64,000 nucleotides of DNA, taken from the NCBI GenBank assembly GCA_024233285.1, contig JACKPU010000003.1, forward strand, positions 262,038 through 326,037, read 5' to 3'. The notes below the pieces were generated by a model, which did not search any database, was not told the DNA's origin, and saw only the letters and a list, made by a program, of their open reading frames with translations. Below are positions 25,586 to 34,280 of this stretch, in pieces. This DNA is from Opitutaceae bacterium (lineage in GTDB: Bacteria; Verrucomicrobiota; Verrucomicrobiia; Opitutales; Opitutaceae). Each line of letters begins with the position of its first letter. Positions within the stretch are counted from its first letter, which is position 1. The position numbers and the translations under genes are program-made.

Positions 25586-26583
25586 GCAAGTCGAACCTCA
25601 ACCCCGATCTGGCCCGTTCGTGGCGCGAAATCCCGCAGCAGGTCAAACCGCGGGCGATGTCGCGCGGCGGTCGTCGTCGCGTCATGCAGGCATTCGTGCG
25701 CAGCACCTTGGTATTGCTCGCCGTGGCCGTGCTGCTCGGCGGGGTGTATTTTTTCACCGAGATGATGCAGGGCGACACCCGCACGCTCGCCCGCGCCGTC
25801 AATGCCGTGCCGGTCAAGGAGGTCGCACTGCGCACCGATGGCGTGCTCGATCAAGCGTGGATCATGCGCACGCTCGCCATGCCGCCGAAGGCGACGTTGA
25901 TGGATTTGGACATCGGTCAATTGCACGACCGGCTGCTGGCCGATCCGCAAGTGCGATCCGCCACGGTATCGCGCAAATTTCCCGCGACCCTCGAAGTCAG
26001 CCTCGCCGAGCGATCACCCGTGGCGTTGGTCAACGCCAAGATCGGCAACGAGGCCCCGCGGCCCTATCTCGTGGCGCGCGATGGCACGGTTTATCGCGGC
26101 AGCGGCTACGATCAGGCGACGCTGGCGGCGCTGCCTTGGCTCGATGGCGTGAAATTGCGTTTGGCTGGCGATCACTTTGAGCCCATTCGCGGCATGAATG
26201 CGGTGGCGGACTTGCTGGCCACGGCGCGCAACGAGGCGCCGCATCTCTATCACACGTGGAAGGTGATTTCATTGGAACGCCTCGAAAGCGACGCAGAGAT
26301 TCACGTCCGCGCGACCAACATCGAAAAGGTCATTTTCAGCGCACGTTCGTCCGGCGATTTCCTGCGCCAGATCGCGCAGCTCGATGTGCTGCTGGATTCG
26401 GTGCATGCGGCGGAGGACCAGCCGGTCGACGAAATCAACCTGGCGGTCGGCCGCATGATTGACGGCCGCATTCAGGTGCCCGTCACGTTCAAGGATCCGC
26501 TGGCCGTGCCCGCCCGCGCCCCGGCCGCCGCACCAACGAATTCTTTTTTCAAAACCAATCGTCCCGCCTCCCGTGAGCTCTAG
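25582..26583 (+). CDS. ftsQ: Cell division protein FtsQ
   Basis: The product is 333 residues from a GTG in the GTGA overlap with ddl. A basic cytoplasmic tail (~35 residues) precedes one transmembrane helix (FVRSTLVLLAVAVLLGGVYF), then a POTRA domain (about 75-145, ending FPATLEVSLAERSPVAL) and a beta domain, with a Pro/Ala tail. FtsQ recruits and regulates the FtsLB-WI complex. Position between ddl and ftsA is the conserved one. The last 11 bases overlap ftsA. Confidence 0.88.
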   Translation: MSKSNLNPDLARSWREIPQQVKPRAMSRGGRRRVMQAFVRSTLVLLAVAVLLGGVYFFTEMMQGDTRTLARAVNAVPVKEVALRTDGVLDQAWIMRTLAMPPKATLMDLDIGQLHDRLLADPQVRSATVSRKFPATLEVSLAERSPVALVNAKIGNEAPRPYLVARDGTVYRGSGYDQATLAALPWLDGVKLRLAGDHFEPIRGMNAVADLLATARNEAPHLYHTWKVISLERLESDAEIHVRATNIEKVIFSARSSGDFLRQIAQLDVLLDSVHAAEDQPVDEINLAVGRMIDGRIQVPVTFKDPLAVPARAPAAAPTNSFFKTNRPASREL

Positions 26584-27787
26584 CCCCCACTTCATCGGTG
26601 CCGTCGAAATCGGCACGTCCAAGGTAACCGTCCTGATCGGTGAATACACCGGTCGCGAACTCGCCATCATCGGCCGCGGCGAATGCCAGTCGCGCGGCGT
26701 GATCAAGGGCGCCGTGGTCGATTACAAGGCCGCGAGCGAATGCACGCACAGCGCCTTGGAGTCGGCCGAACGCGAGGCCGGCGAGCGCATCGACACGGTG
26801 TTTCTCGCGCAAACCGGCGGGCACCTCGAAGGGTTCTACAACGAGGCCGCCGTGAATGTGAAGGCGGCGGACAACATGATCTCCAGCGACGATATTCGCA
26901 CGGTCTGCGATCTCGCCCGCGCCAAGGAGCTGCCGCAAAACCGCATGGTCGTGCATCACATCCGCCGGCCGTTTCGCGTGGACGGTCGCTTGGTGCCGAC
27001 CTCGCCCGAGCACTTGGTCGGTCAGCGCCTCGAAGTCGGTTACTGGACGGTGCATGGCCAGGAGCAGCGACTGGCGGACACGATTCACGTCATCCGCGGT
27101 TTCAATCTCGAGGTAGGCGAGCTGGTGCTCTCGAGCCTCGCTTCGGGTCACATGGTGACCACGCCCGAGGAACGGCACCACGGCGTGCTGGCGATCGACA
27201 TCGGCGCGGGCACGACCGATTTCGTGCTCTATCGCGACGGTGTGCCGCACACGACCGGCGTCGTGCCGGTGGGTGGCACGCACTTGACCAACGACCTGAG
27301 CATCGGCCTGCGCTTGAAGGAAGGCGACGCTGAGAAGATCAAACTCCGGTGCGGCCGCGCCAATGTGCAATGCCGCGACAAATCCGAAAAGGTCTGGCTC
27401 GACGGCAACTATTCGATCGGCGACCGGCAGTTCTCGCGCCATGCGATTGAGCAGATCACCACGGCGCGCACCTGGGAAATCCTTGAGGTCGTTCGCAAGA
27501 AGCTCGGTGGTGCCTTCACGCCCGAATCGTGCAACGCCGGCGTGGTCTTGACCGGCGGCACCGCGAAATTACCCGGCATCGCCGAGGCCGCGGCCAAGGT
27601 TTTCAACACCCCGGTGCATCTCGGCGAAGCGCCGGCCTGGGTGGCCGAAAACCTGCGTGATCCCGGCTACAACACTGCGCTGGGCCTGCTCTATTACGGC
27701 GTGCAGGTGCACAGCGAACGGCTGGGCGCCCCGCGTCGCCGCGGCGGATTCCTGCAAAGCTTCACCCGTCTCTTCGCCAATTCCTGA
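26573..27787 (+). CDS. ftsA: Cell division protein FtsA
   Basis: The product is 404 residues from a GTG at 26573; longer in-frame readings enter ftsQ. FIGAVEIGTSKVTVLIGEY is the phosphate-1 loop of the actin-like fold, a 1C domain follows, LAIDIGAGTTDFVLYRDG is phosphate-2, and VVLTGGTAKLPGI the adenosine motif. The C-terminus GFLQSFTRLFANS is a short amphipathic helix fitting membrane attachment. FtsA tethers FtsZ to the membrane and links it to FtsW/FtsI. It ends five bases before ftsZ. Confidence 0.93.
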   Translation: MSSSPHFIGAVEIGTSKVTVLIGEYTGRELAIIGRGECQSRGVIKGAVVDYKAASECTHSALESAEREAGERIDTVFLAQTGGHLEGFYNEAAVNVKAADNMISSDDIRTVCDLARAKELPQNRMVVHHIRRPFRVDGRLVPTSPEHLVGQRLEVGYWTVHGQEQRLADTIHVIRGFNLEVGELVLSSLASGHMVTTPEERHHGVLAIDIGAGTTDFVLYRDGVPHTTGVVPVGGTHLTNDLSIGLRLKEGDAEKIKLRCGRANVQCRDKSEKVWLDGNYSIGDRQFSRHAIEQITTARTWEILEVVRKKLGGAFTPESCNAGVVLTGGTAKLPGIAEAAAKVFNTPVHLGEAPAWVAENLRDPGYNTALGLLYYGVQVHSERLGAPRRRGGFLQSFTRLFANS

Positions 27788-27792
27788 GCGCC

Positions 27793-29070
27793 ATGAATCT
27801 CAACGAACTGCCCCTTCAGCCGACTGTCACCCCCGGCGATCCGAATATCACGATCAAACTGGTCGGGGTCGGCGGTGCGGGCTCCAACGCGGTCGATCGT
27901 CTCAAGATGGAAGGCTTGGAGCGCCTGCATCTCGCGGTGATGAACACCGACTCACAGGCACTGGCCAGCTCGCCGGTGCAGGAAAAAGTCCTGCTTGGCA
28001 TGGGTGTCACCCGCGGCTTGGGGGCGGGTGGTGACCCGGAGCTGGGGCGCGAGGCGGCCGAGACGGATCGCGAAAAGATCAGCAAGGTGGTCGAAGGTTG
28101 CGATTTGGTGTTCCTGATCGCCGGCATGGGCGGCGGCACCGGCAGCGGCGCGGCTCCGACCGTGGCGGAAATCGCCTCGGAATCCGGTGCGCTCGTCATC
28201 GCGTTTGTGACCATGCCATTCAGTTTCGAAGGTGGCCGCCGTTTGAAGCAGGCCGAAGAGGGCCTGCAGGCGCTGCGCCGGGTCTGCGATGCGGTCATCC
28301 CGCTTCCCAATGACATTTTGCTGCAGGAAGGCGCCGATGATGCCACCGTGCTCGACGCGTTTGCGCAGGCCGACGAATGGATTGGTCGCGGCGTGAAGTC
28401 ACTGTGGACGATGCTGTTCAAAACCGGGCTCATCAACCTCGACTTCACCGCGCTGCAGCAGGCCTTCCAGCATCGCGGCGGCAAGACGCTCTTCGGCCTC
28501 GGCGAAGGCGCCGGCGAGAACGCGGCGGCGGATGCCATCGCCAGCCTGAAACTTTGTCCCTTGCTGCACACGCCGGAGTTCGCCCGCAAGGCGGACCGGT
28601 TGCTCGTCAACATCACCGGCGGCGCGGGCCTGACCCTGCCGCGCGTCAACGAGCTGATGAACGAGATCACCGAGCAGTTTGGCCGCAATTCCCACATCAT
28701 CATGGGGGCGGTGATCGACGAGGACATGCGCGATCGCATCCAGATTTGCGTCATCGGCACGAGCGACATGGGTGGTCGTGCCGTCAGTGTGCGCCGTCCG
28801 CTGCCGGCGGCCCGCCATACGACCGCGCCGCGCGAAATGGCCCGCCCGCCTGCCAGCGCTCCGGAACTTGAACTTGCCGGCATGCCCGCCAAGGAGCCGA
28901 CCGCCGCCTCGACCAAGGCGCCCCTGCCCAAATCCACCGCTCAGGATGAGTTCGGTTTTGGCGAAATCGAAAGCCGCGGCTACTTTGAAAAGACCGACCG
29001 CAACCTGTTCGACGGCCAGGACCTCGACGTGCCGACCTACCTGCGCAAAGGGATCAAAATTACGCTTTAG
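27793..29070 (+). CDS. ftsZ: Cell division GTPase FtsZ with altered T7 loop
   Basis: The product is 425 residues. GVGGAGSNAV and the tubulin signature GMGGGTGSG (111-119) are intact, and the C-terminal peptide ends DVPTYLRKGIKITL, fitting FtsA binding. The T7 loop at 212-222 reads GLINLDFTALQ: N215 and D217 match E. coli N207 and D209, but A220 stands where the catalytic D212 is expected (bases 28450-28452, GCG). In known FtsZ that aspartate reaches the gamma-phosphate of the neighbouring subunit and is needed for GTP hydrolysis. An acidic/Ala-Pro linker of ~75 residues precedes the tail. It is the last gene of the cluster. Confidence 0.95.
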   Translation: MNLNELPLQPTVTPGDPNITIKLVGVGGAGSNAVDRLKMEGLERLHLAVMNTDSQALASSPVQEKVLLGMGVTRGLGAGGDPELGREAAETDREKISKVVEGCDLVFLIAGMGGGTGSGAAPTVAEIASESGALVIAFVTMPFSFEGGRRLKQAEEGLQALRRVCDAVIPLPNDILLQEGADDATVLDAFAQADEWIGRGVKSLWTMLFKTGLINLDFTALQQAFQHRGGKTLFGLGEGAGENAAADAIASLKLCPLLHTPEFARKADRLLVNITGGAGLTLPRVNELMNEITEQFGRNSHIIMGAVIDEDMRDRIQICVIGTSDMGGRAVSVRRPLPAARHTTAPREMARPPASAPELELAGMPAKEPTAASTKAPLPKSTAQDEFGFGEIESRGYFEKTDRNLFDGQDLDVPTYLRKGIKITL

Positions 29071-29127
29071 ACCGGGTGGCAGAATACCCCTCTTGGCAAA
29101 GGTGAGGCGTTCTGCATCCTTGGGTGC

Positions 29128-30165
29128 ATGTTTATCGATGAGTGCGTAATCAAGGTGGCGGCCGGCGACGGCGGGCGCGGCTGCGTGAGCTTCCGGCGTG
29201 AGAAGTTCGAGCCGTGGGGCGGCCCCAATGGCGGCGACGGCGGCCGGGGCGGCGATGTCGTCCTGCTGGGTGACGACGACACCAACAATCTCGTCGATTA
29301 CAAATATACGCCGCACCGCCGGGCGGAGCGCGGCGAGCATGGGCTTGGCTCCGACCAGCATGGCCGCGACGGCAAATCCTGCATTCTTCGTCTGCCGCTC
29401 GGCACGGTCGTGATCGACGAGGAAACGGGCAAGGTCGTGGCGGAAGTCATCGAGGACGGCCAGCGCATCGTGTTGTGCAAGGGTGGCAACGGCGGCTGGG
29501 GCAACACGCATTTCAAGACCTCGGTCAATCGTGCGCCGAAGCACGCCAATCCGGGCCACCCCGGCGAGAACGGCGTCTACCGGTTGATCCTGAAGAGCAT
29601 CGCGGACGTCGGTCTCGTGGGGTTTCCCAATGCCGGCAAATCGTCGTTGACCAACGAAATCACCAAGGCGCGGCCGAAGACCGGCGCGTATCCCTTTACC
29701 ACCCTGCATCCGCAGATCGGGGTAATCGAATATCTCGACGAGGTGAAAGGCCATCGGCGCCTCCTGCTCGCCGATGTGCCGGGTCTGATTGAAGGCGCGA
29801 GCGAAAATCGCGGCTTGGGGCACCGGTTTCTCAAACATATCGAACGCTGCGCGCTGCTGCTGCTCATCATCGACATGGCGGGCACGGATGCGCGCGATCC
29901 GCGCGACGACTACGCGCATTTGTTGGAAGAGCTCGAACTCTACGACAAGGCGCTGCTGAAAAAGCCGCGGCTGGTGGCGGCCAATAAAATGGACGAGCCC
30001 GCGGCCAAGACCTGGCTGACCAAATTCAAGCGCCGCCACAAGGTGGACGTGGTGGAAATTTCCTGCCTGAGCGGCGAGGGACTCGATCAACTCAAAAAAG
30101 AATTGTTAAAACGGGTCGCCGCGCTGCGCCGGCGCGAAAAAAAGTCGCCTGCCGCCAAGGCTTGA
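29128..30165 (+). CDS. obgE: Obg-family GTPase ObgE/CgtA
   Basis: The product is 345 residues. The Gly-rich Obg fold (GDGGRGCVSFRREKFEPWGG, then GGDGGRGGDV) occupies about 1-158, and the G domain follows with G1 GFPNAGKSS, G2/G3 FTTLHP and DVPGLIEGA, and G4-like NKMD. There is no separate C-terminal TGS-like extension, only a Lys/Arg-rich tail. It is a ribosome-assembly and stress GTPase. It begins 57 bases after ftsZ, across an imperfect hairpin, and leads into the MshEN and PilB genes. Confidence 0.94.
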   Translation: MFIDECVIKVAAGDGGRGCVSFRREKFEPWGGPNGGDGGRGGDVVLLGDDDTNNLVDYKYTPHRRAERGEHGLGSDQHGRDGKSCILRLPLGTVVIDEETGKVVAEVIEDGQRIVLCKGGNGGWGNTHFKTSVNRAPKHANPGHPGENGVYRLILKSIADVGLVGFPNAGKSSLTNEITKARPKTGAYPFTTLHPQIGVIEYLDEVKGHRRLLLADVPGLIEGASENRGLGHRFLKHIERCALLLLIIDMAGTDARDPRDDYAHLLEELELYDKALLKKPRLVAANKMDEPAAKTWLTKFKRRHKVDVVEISCLSGEGLDQLKKELLKRVAALRRREKKSPAAKA

Positions 30166-30181
30166 CCCAATTTTCCGCCCC

Positions 30182-30685
30182 ATGTCTCAGCCGCAACGTC
30201 CGCTCCTCATGCGCGCCAATCGCCTGATGGGCGCCGCGCTCGTGGAGCGGAATCTGGTCAAAATCGAAGAATTGGAGCAGGCCAACGAACGCCTGTTGCA
30301 AATCGTGGACGCGAGTCCGCCGCGCCAATGCACGGTGCTGGGCGTCCTGGCCTACGAAATGAAGGCGCTCAAGGAGGAGGATGTCGTGCAATACCTCGTC
30401 GAGCAGGAGGGTCTCGGCGTGATCGATCTGCGCGGTTATGAAGTGGGGAAGGAATCCCTGAAGGGACTCGATCTCGCTGCGTGCTGGGCCACCTGGTCGG
30501 TGCCGTTCGACAAGGTGGACGGGTTTCACTTCATCGCCTCCGCCTACTGGCTGAGTCCGGCGGTGCGCACGTTCTGGGAAAAGCAGCTCGACGGTCCCAT
30601 TCTCTGGTTCGCCACGACGTTGGAAGGCATCGCCGACTTCATTGAAAAACGCGAAAGCGCGGCGCCGAAGCCAGTCGCCCCTTGA
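30182..30685 (+). CDS. Stand-alone MshEN/GspE-N-like domain protein
   Basis: The product is 167 residues. NRLMGAALVERNLVKIEELEQANERL followed by QCTVLGVLAYEMKALKEEDVVQYLVEQEGLGVIDLR resembles the N-terminal domain of type II secretion/type IV pilus ATPases (two helices, then a short beta unit), a fold that in MshE binds c-di-GMP. No ATPase domain is attached; instead a full PilB-like ATPase starts five bases downstream. A likely role is regulatory partner of that ATPase. Alternatives: a degenerate duplicate of the ATPase N-terminus. Confidence 0.6.
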   Translation: MSQPQRPLLMRANRLMGAALVERNLVKIEELEQANERLLQIVDASPPRQCTVLGVLAYEMKALKEEDVVQYLVEQEGLGVIDLRGYEVGKESLKGLDLAACWATWSVPFDKVDGFHFIASAYWLSPAVRTFWEKQLDGPILWFATTLEGIADFIEKRESAAPKPVAP

Positions 30686-30689
30686 TCCC

Positions 30690-32402
30690 ATGCCGCTTGG
30701 AAAAGTTCAAACCCATATCGTTGAAAGGCTTGTCGAGCTCGGCCGGCTGACGGCGGAGCAACAGCAGGCGATCGCAGCCGCGCCGGAGGAACTCACCGGC
30801 AGCGAGCTCGATAAAATGCTGCGTGACGATCACGGCATCGCGCCGTTTGCGCTGCTGGTCGCCAAGGCCCGGGCGCTGGGATTCGCCCCGTGCCATGCCG
30901 CGCGTTGCCAGGTCAACGCCGCCACCTTTGCGCACATCCCGCAGGACTTTTGTGAGAAGCATCTCGTGCTGCCGGTCGGCGAGGTGGGCGAGGCCTTGCT
31001 GATCGCCTTTGCCAATCCGTTTGACGAGGCGGTGATGCCGAAATTGCAGGAGCTGGCACCCGGCCGCCGGATCATCCGGCTGCTCGCGCCCGAGCAGGAT
31101 ATCCGCGACAAGTTCTCCAAGAGCAAGCAGGTCGGTGCCGAAGGTTTCGGCGATGTCATGGATCAGCTGGGCGCCGAGTTTGGTGCCATCGCCGAAGCCA
31201 GTGAAGACGACCTGACGGACGAGGAATCCGGTCCGATCATTGATCTCGCCAATCGCGTGATCGAGGAGGCCTATTTCGCCGGCACGAGTGACATTCACAT
31301 CGAACCGCAGGAACACGACGTGGTCGTGCGCTACCGTATCGACGGGGTGTGCCAGGAAAAATTGCGGCTGCCATCGAAGGTCGGCCCGGCCTTGGTCGCG
31401 CGCCTGAAGATCATGTGCAACCTCGACATCGCCGAACGGCGTTTGCCGCAGGACGGTCGCATCGTCTTCAAACAATACACGAAAAAGAATCTCGACCTGG
31501 ACCTGCGTGTCTCGACCGCCCCGCTCAATCACGGCGAGGGCGTGGTCATGCGTATTCTCGACAAACAGAAGACCACGCTGCCGCTGCCGGCGCTCGGGTT
31601 TACCGAGGAGAACCTCGCGCGGTATCGTGAGGTCATCCGCCAGCCCTACGGCATGATTTTGCACTGTGGTCCGACCGGTTCGGGCAAGTCGATGACGCTT
31701 TACTCGGCGCTCAACGAGATCAACACGCCCGACATTGTGATCCGCACCGCCGAGGATCCGATCGAATATACGCTGCCCGGCCTGAATCAGATGCAGATGC
31801 ACCGGCAGATCGGCCTGACCTTTGCGACGGCCCTGCGTGCGTTTTTGCGTCAGGATCCGGACATCATTCTGGTCGGTGAAATCCGCGACAAGGAGACCGC
31901 CAACATCGCGGTCGAGGCCGCGCTGACCGGTCACTTGCTGATCTCGACCCTGCATACGAATGATGCGCCGGGCACGATTGCCCGCCTTTGCGACATGGGC
32001 GTGGAGCCGTTCATGATTTCGTCTTCGCTGCTATGCGTGTGCGCCCAGCGTCTGATGCGCCGTGTGTGCAAGACCTGCCGGGTGCCCTATGAGCCGGAGG
32101 GCCGCGAAAAGGAAGTGTTGGAGAAGGCGATTGGCTGGAGCGGGCAGATCTTCAAGCACAACCCCAAGGGCTGTCCGAAATGCGGCGGCAGCGGTTACAA
32201 GGGTCGCGTGGGCATTCACGAGTTGATGATCACCAACGAAGAGCTGGTTGAAGGCATCAACAAGGAGCTGGAGTCGGCCGAGTTGAAGAAAATCGCCATG
32301 CGCGGCGGCATGAAGACCCTGCACCAGGATAGTCTCGTCAAGGTGAAGGAAGGCCTGACCACACTGGAAGAAGCGATTGCGACGGTTCCGCCGGACATGT
32401 GA
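30690..32402 (+). CDS. Type IV pilus/type II secretion assembly ATPase (PilB/GspE family)
   Basis: The product is about 570 residues from the ATG at 30690. An N-terminal MshEN-like region (~1-150) is followed by the N2 domain (SDIHIEPQEHDVVVRYRIDG) and the ATPase core: Walker A GPTGSGKS, Asp box, Walker B DPDIILVGEIRD, His box STLHTNDAP. A tetracysteine zinc site (CKTC...CPKC) lies near the C-terminus, typical of extension ATPases. It powers pilin polymerisation or secretion at the inner membrane. No pilin, PilC or secretin gene is in the window, so pilus versus secretion cannot be decided. Confidence 0.9.
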   Translation: MPLGKVQTHIVERLVELGRLTAEQQQAIAAAPEELTGSELDKMLRDDHGIAPFALLVAKARALGFAPCHAARCQVNAATFAHIPQDFCEKHLVLPVGEVGEALLIAFANPFDEAVMPKLQELAPGRRIIRLLAPEQDIRDKFSKSKQVGAEGFGDVMDQLGAEFGAIAEASEDDLTDEESGPIIDLANRVIEEAYFAGTSDIHIEPQEHDVVVRYRIDGVCQEKLRLPSKVGPALVARLKIMCNLDIAERRLPQDGRIVFKQYTKKNLDLDLRVSTAPLNHGEGVVMRILDKQKTTLPLPALGFTEENLARYREVIRQPYGMILHCGPTGSGKSMTLYSALNEINTPDIVIRTAEDPIEYTLPGLNQMQMHRQIGLTFATALRAFLRQDPDIILVGEIRDKETANIAVEAALTGHLLISTLHTNDAPGTIARLCDMGVEPFMISSSLLCVCAQRLMRRVCKTCRVPYEPEGREKEVLEKAIGWSGQIFKHNPKGCPKCGGSGYKGRVGIHELMITNEELVEGINKELESAELKKIAMRGGMKTLHQDSLVKVKEGLTTLEEAIATVPPDM

Positions 32403-32468
32403 GGGCAGCGGCAGCCTTTCGCCATCGGGATTGATTCCGGGCTGCGCCCTGTTACTAGTCGCGGTTCA

Positions 32469-32972
32469 ATGAAACGCCGTTCACCTGTTGTCCTCGCCTT
32501 GGTTCTGCTGCTTGCCGTCACTGGCTGCGGCCAAAAGCCGGAGATCACACCCTTGCAGCGCAAACAGGCCGCGGCCTTGGTCAGCGAGGCGGAGTTTGCC
32601 ATTACGATTCGCGACTTTGCCCGCGCGGAGGATCTAATGCGCCAGGCTGCCGAACTCTGTCCGGATGACGGCAGCTACTGGATGGCGCTGGGCAATCTCA
32701 CCAAGCGCAACGGCAAGCCGGCAGAGGCCCGCAAAGCGTATGAACAGTGCGTTGAGGTTTACGCCGCCGCTTACAAGGAGACGCCGCAAAACGGCAAGCT
32801 GTTGATGCGGCAGATGTATGCCGAAGCCTTGCTCGGGCATGTGGACAAAGCGCGCGCCCTCGTTAAGAAGGCGCGGGAGAAGCATGCGCAGGATCCCGAG
32901 ATCAGCGCCTTCGATGAGGCGGCGTTTGAGCGCATGCTTAGGAATCCCAATTTCAAGGAGCTGGCGCTTTAA
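32469..32972 (+). CDS. TPR-containing lipoprotein
   Basis: The product is 167 residues. MKRRSPVVLALVLLLAVTGC is a lipoprotein signal with Cys20. The mature part is helical with tetratricopeptide-like repeats (ARAEDLMRQAAELCPDDGSYWMALG, then RKAYEQCVEVYAAAYKE). Such small TPR lipoproteins often act as assembly scaffolds, for instance in pilus biogenesis; being 66 bases downstream of the PilB-like ATPase makes that reasonable but unproven. Confidence 0.78.
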   Translation: MKRRSPVVLALVLLLAVTGCGQKPEITPLQRKQAAALVSEAEFAITIRDFARAEDLMRQAAELCPDDGSYWMALGNLTKRNGKPAEARKAYEQCVEVYAAAYKETPQNGKLLMRQMYAEALLGHVDKARALVKKAREKHAQDPEISAFDEAAFERMLRNPNFKELAL

Positions 32973-33014
32973 TCGCCGGTCAGGAGCCAACCGCGCGAGG
33001 CCGCGAATCGCCCG

Positions 33015-33632
33015 ATGTCCTACGCGGCTGAATTCCTGCTGGTGGCCAGCGCGCATTTGCTGGCGGTGGCGAGTCCGGGCCCGGACTTCGCCCTTGTGCT
33101 GCGCCAGAGTATCACGCACGGACGGGCGACGGCGATCCGCACCAGTCTGGGGATTGGCACCGGGATTCTCTTTCACGTCACGTATTCGGTGCTGGGGCTC
33201 GTCTTGTTGATTCGCGGATCCGAAGCAGTGTTCACCGCGGTTAAATACGCCGGTGCCGCCTACCTTGCCTGGATCGGGGGCAAGGCGTTGTTCACACATC
33301 CTTATCCCGCCGCATCAACGGCGGGCCAGGGGAGTCATCACGCCCGGCGCGGTGCTTTCGTAACGGGTTTACTGGTCAATGTGCTCAATCCCAAGGCGGT
33401 GCTGTTTTTCATCGCGTTGTTTTCCGTCGGCGTCAGCCCAGCGACCCCCTTGGGCGTGCAGGTCGGTTATGGCATCTGGATGGTCATGGCGACGATGGCG
33501 TGGTTTTCCCTCGTCTCCGTGTTCTTTACCCAGCCGGCCGTGCGGACCCGTTTCCTGCGGGCCGGCCATTGGTTTGATCGTGTGATGGGTTTGGTCTTTC
33601 TCGCGCTCGCGGTGCGGCTGCTCTTCAGTTGA
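33015..33632 (+). CDS. LysE/RhtB-family amino-acid exporter
   Basis: The product is 205 residues with about six transmembrane segments. The N-terminal family motif SPGPDFALVLRQSITHGR and the following G(x)6GxxxH region (SLGIGTGILFHVTYS), plus GLLVNVLNPKAVLFF in the middle, match RhtB/LysE exporters. By family it exports homoserine, threonine or related amino acids; the substrate is not predictable. It converges on the GNAT gene with an eight-base overlap. Confidence 0.88.
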   Translation: MSYAAEFLLVASAHLLAVASPGPDFALVLRQSITHGRATAIRTSLGIGTGILFHVTYSVLGLVLLIRGSEAVFTAVKYAGAAYLAWIGGKALFTHPYPAASTAGQGSHHARRGAFVTGLLVNVLNPKAVLFFIALFSVGVSPATPLGVQVGYGIWMVMATMAWFSLVSVFFTQPAVRTRFLRAGHWFDRVMGLVFLALAVRLLFS

Positions 33633-34203
33633 TCGGCCCGGTGGCATGCGGTTGCGACCATTCTGCCCGAAGCAATGCAAACACGCATTCGCTGCTCCAT
33701 CTGCCTTTGAACCAAAGGTGCTCGATGAACGTTGCTTCCTGGCGAAAACCGAGCCGGCGAAACAAGGCGATGGCGGCGGTATTCTCGGCATCGGTCACGG
33801 CGCAAATGCGATGCTTGGCCAATTGGGTGAACAGAAAGGCGATCACGGCGGTCAGTGCTTCGCCGGCGTAGCCACGGCCTTGGGCTTCAGGTGCGAGGGT
33901 GATGCCCAATTCCATCAGTCGATCGTCCTCGCCCGAGCAATGCAGGCCGCAGTCACCCACGAGGGCACCGCTGGTTTGCTCGACGATGGCCAGTTGAAAC
34001 CATGTGCCGGCCACCCCGGGTTCGGCCTCCGCCATCGCGGCAATCATCGTCGAGGCATCGGCCATGGTGTAGGTCTCCCATGATTGGTAGCGCGCCACGT
34101 CCGGCCGGGCGCGATAACGCTGCAGGGCCGTGGCATCGTCCGGTTGCAATCGACGCAAGATCAGCCGGGCGGTGGAAAGGGGAGTGGTAAAGTATCGGGG
34201 CAT
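33625..34203 (-). CDS. GNAT-family N-acetyltransferase (RimJ/RimL-like)
   Basis: The product is about 192 residues. STARLILRRLQPDDATAL is the typical RimJ-like opening, ELGITLAPEAQGRGYAGEA the acetyl-CoA pyrophosphate loop (Q/RxxGxG/A), and ENTAAIALFRRLGFRQE the C-terminal motif. It should transfer acetyl from acetyl-CoA to an amine; the target is unknown. An ATG at 34218 would add five residues. It is divergent from potC across 77 bases. Confidence 0.88.
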   Translation of the reverse strand: MPRYFTTPLSTARLILRRLQPDDATALQRYRARPDVARYQSWETYTMADASTMIAAMAEAEPGVAGTWFQLAIVEQTSGALVGDCGLHCSGEDDRLMELGITLAPEAQGRGYAGEALTAVIAFLFTQLAKHRICAVTDAENTAAIALFRRLGFRQEATFIEHLWFKGRWSSECVFALLRAEWSQPHATGPIN

Positions 34204-34280
34204 GGTCGCTGGCGGCAATCGCGCGCAAAGACAGGCAATCCGATTGCCGGTTGAAATTCGAATCCAAACCGCTTGCCACG

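Noticed and set aside
29079..29115. Hairpin between ftsZ and obgE (GCAGAA/TTCTGC with inner CCTC/GAGG)
   Set aside because: Stems are short with uneven bulges and no T-run, so a terminator call is not supported.
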